From Gammaproteobacteria bacterium (lineage in GTDB: Bacteria > Pseudomonadota > Gammaproteobacteria > Chromatiales > Chromatiaceae), in assembly GCA_030594925.1 (NCBI GenBank), contig JAUVEG010000055.1, forward strand, positions 1-7,696: 7,696 nt of DNA, written 5' to 3'. The notes beneath the pieces were generated by a model that saw nothing but the letters and a program-made list of their open reading frames with translations, did no database searches and had not been told where the DNA came from. The translations under genes were made by a program, and so were the position numbers. Of this stretch, positions 6,107 through 7,696 are shown piece after piece (position 1 is the stretch's first letter; each line of letters opens with the position of its first letter).

Positions 6107-6814
6107 TTACTTCTTGACGCGCATGATCAGACTCTCAATGCCACTCTTTTTCAATCTTTTATGCAGGCTATACGCCTGTTCACGGCTGTAAGGTCCGCTG
6201 CGCACACGGTAGTAGGCTTTTTCGTTAATCGTGACTTTTTCAATGCGCGTCGTGACCCCCTTCAAGGCCGAACTTGCCATCATACGTTCGGCATCAGTGC
6301 GTGAACGAAAGGAGGCGAGCTGCATCTGAAACTGGCTTTTCGCATCAGTTTTGGGTGGTTTTACCACAGCTTCCGGTATTTTATCGACGGGCGACTCGAT
6401 CGTTGCTTCTGCCGTTACGGTGGCAGCTACAACCGGCTTTGATGCGGCAGGTCGCAACGAATCAGGCTGCACTTCAACCTCCATATCCGGAAGCACCGAG
6501 TAAAATTCGAACTGGGGGTGCACCACAACGGGCTGTGGCGATGCTTGTGATTGCTTTTTTTCGCCGGCAGCTTTTTGCGATGCCGTAACTGGCTGTTCTG
6601 TTTGCGCATCTTTCCGCTGCGCTTCTGCTGCCTGACTGTTCGCCTGATAATCCTTTACCCACATTACCCCCATCACCAGCGCACCCAACAGCAGCCCACC
6701 GGCAAACCACACCCATCCGGGCAGGGGCTCCGAACGGCGCTTTTCACGATACTGCTCGCGGGAGGTTTTTTCCTGAATAGGACGCCGCACATAGGATTTG
6801 TAATCGGTTGCCAT
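6107..6814 (-). CDS. SPOR-domain single-pass membrane protein (FtsN-like)
   Basis: The 235-residue protein has the FtsN-type plan. A basic cytoplasmic N-terminus (1-33, rich in Arg and Lys) leads to one membrane helix (about 34-53, GWVWFAGG to MGVMWV). A low-complexity Ala/Gln/Pro/Lys linker in the periplasm follows (about 57-160), and a C-terminal SPOR domain (about 161-232) starts FQMQLASFRSRTDAE and ends YYRVRSGPYS..LIMRV. SPOR domains bind denuded peptidoglycan at division septa, so a role in cell division or wall remodelling is likely. The linker holds FEFYSVLPDMEV (102-113), a motif I associate with the SPOR proteins next to argS. Its ATG shares a base with the argS stop (TAATG), so translation is coupled. 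Whether it is FtsN itself cannot be settled from sequence alone. Confidence 0.88.
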   Translation of the reverse strand: MATDYKSYVRRPIQEKTSREQYREKRRSEPLPGWVWFAGGLLLGALVMGVMWVKDYQANSQAAEAQRKDAQTEQPVTASQKAAGEKKQSQASPQPVVVHPQFEFYSVLPDMEVEVQPDSLRPAASKPVVAATVTAEATIESPVDKIPEAVVKPPKTDAKSQFQMQLASFRSRTDAERMMASSALKGVTTRIEKVTINEKAYYRVRSGPYSREQAYSLHKRLKKSGIESLIMRVKK

Positions 6815-7696
6815 TACATACTCTCGGGCGCAGAGACACCCAACAGCCCGAGGCCGTTTTTGAGAACCTGCCGGATGCTGAGAACAAGCTTGATACGCGC
6901 ATCACGCAGCGCATCATCATCAACGAGGAAGGGGTGGGCATTGTAGTAGGCGTGAAAATCGTTGGCCAGATCCCGCACATAGTGACACAACTGATGCGGC
7001 TCATGCTTCATCGCCGCCGACAGAACCACTTCAGGGTAGCGGGAGAGCGTCGTCAATAGCATCTGCTCATGTGATGTTGTCAACAACTCCAGATTGTTGC
7101 CCCCCGTTGACGGGGTCACATCCAGCTGCTTCTCCTGCGCCTGACGCAGCACCGCACAGATACGCGCATGCGCATATTGCACATAGTAGACCGGATTATC
7201 CGATGATTGTGATTTGGCCAGCTCCAGATCAAAATCCAGATGCTGCTCCGCCTTGCGCATCACATAGAAGAAGCGCGCCGCATCACGCCCCACCTCCTTG
7301 CGCAGCTGACGAATAGTGACAAACTCCCCCGAACGGGTCGACATCTGTACCTTTTCACCACCACGATAGAGGTTTGCAAACTGCACCAATATCACTTCCA
7401 GCTGTTCAGGATTGCGTCCGAGCGCCTGCAACGAACCCTTGATGCGGGGAACATAGCCGTGATGATCAGCCCCCCAGACGTCGATGACCCGATCGAAACC
7501 ACGCTCAAACTTCTCCATGTGGTAGGCGATGTCAGAGGCGAAATAGGTCGTCTGTCCATTGTCACGCACCACCACCCTGTCCTTCCCGTCACCAAAATCG
7601 GAGGAACGAAACCACAAGGCGCCGCTCTTCTCATAGATATGACCACCCTGCTGCAGCTGTTCGATGGCGCGGCTCACCGCACCGGATTCAACCAGC
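6814..7696 (-). CDS. argS: Arginyl-tRNA synthetase, C-terminal half (cut by window edge)
   Basis: The enzyme charges tRNA-Arg with arginine in the cytoplasm. The frame is open to the window edge, and the visible 293 residues are about half of a normal protein of roughly 580. Seen are the end of the class I catalytic domain with [15 protein letters not shown] (residues 74-88 of the visible part) and [11 protein letters not shown] (117-127), which replaces the KMSKS loop as is usual in ArgRS. The anticodon-binding DALR domain follows from about 167 ([13 protein letters not shown]) and ends [12 protein letters not shown]. The C-terminal Met is typical for this family. The first visible residue is Leu after one stray base, so the GTG near 7677 is an internal Val, not a start. 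The stop overlaps the SPOR gene start by one base. Confidence 0.97.
   Translation of the reverse strand, partial: LVESGAVSRAIEQLQQGGHIYEKSGALWFRSSDFGDGKDRVVVRDNGQTTYFASDIAYHMEKFERGFDRVIDVWGADHHGYVPRIKGSLQALGRNPEQLEVILVQFANLYRGGEKVQMSTRSGEFVTIRQLRKEVGRDAARFFYVMRKAEQHLDFDLELAKSQSSDNPVYYVQYAHARICAVLRQAQEKQLDVTPSTGGNNLELLTTSHEQMLLTTLSRYPEVVLSAAMKHEPHQLCHYVRDLANDFHAYYNAHPFLVDDDALRDARIKLVLSIRQVLKNGLGLLGVSAPESM

Noticed and set aside
1..7696. An undescribed multi-gene defence, mobile or biosynthetic system
   Set aside because: Nearly all genes fit housekeeping or common membrane families. There is no cluster of unknown genes, no CRISPR, no integrase or transposase, and no compositional break.

Overview
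The window looks like ordinary chromosomal sequence from a gammaproteobacterium. The support is the gene content: argS followed by a SPOR-domain protein, a zinc-type L31, a 307-residue IlvE and a short malic enzyme. The intergenic repeats also resemble those I remember from Chromatiales and related sulfur-oxidising lineages. That lineage guess is from memory and is low confidence; no gene here is diagnostic. Base composition is moderate in GC and even across the window, with no sign of an island, prophage or CRISPR array.

Layout from left to right. Positions 1-129 hold the 3' end of an unidentified plus-strand gene. Everything after it is on the minus strand, so those genes are transcribed from right to left. 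Positions 130-300 separate the two convergent directions and carry two inverted repeats. Next come a TlpA-type periplasmic thioredoxin (301-804), a MITE-like repeat (818-956), an exported protein of unknown function (967-1554) and a malic enzyme (1554-2801). A Rho-independent terminator (2836-2865) separates these from rpmE (2888-3091). Then follow ilvE (3188-4111), a CLC-family anion transporter with a CBS-like tail (4288-6027), a small palindromic repeat (6068-6105), a SPOR-domain membrane protein (6107-6814) and the 3' half of argS (6814-7696, cut by the window edge). No gap exceeds 300 bases.

There are three likely transcription groups, all read right to left. The first is argS with the SPOR gene, overlapping at TAATG, possibly continuing into the CLC gene. 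The second is ilvE, followed by rpmE with its own candidate promoter and a clear terminator. The third is the malic enzyme and the exported protein, overlapping at TGATG, possibly continuing through the repeat into the TlpA gene. The two one-base overlaps are the strongest operon evidence. The exported protein keeps two cysteines after its signal peptide and sits beside a thioredoxin-like protein, which suggests but does not prove a thiol-redox link.

The least ordinary coding feature is the CLC protein. It keeps the gating glutamate but has Lys, Val and Pro at positions where E. coli ClcA has the chloride-binding Ser, the proton-path Glu and the chloride-binding Tyr. I did not find a convincing undescribed multi-gene system; the remaining interest is in the repeats and in the exported protein.
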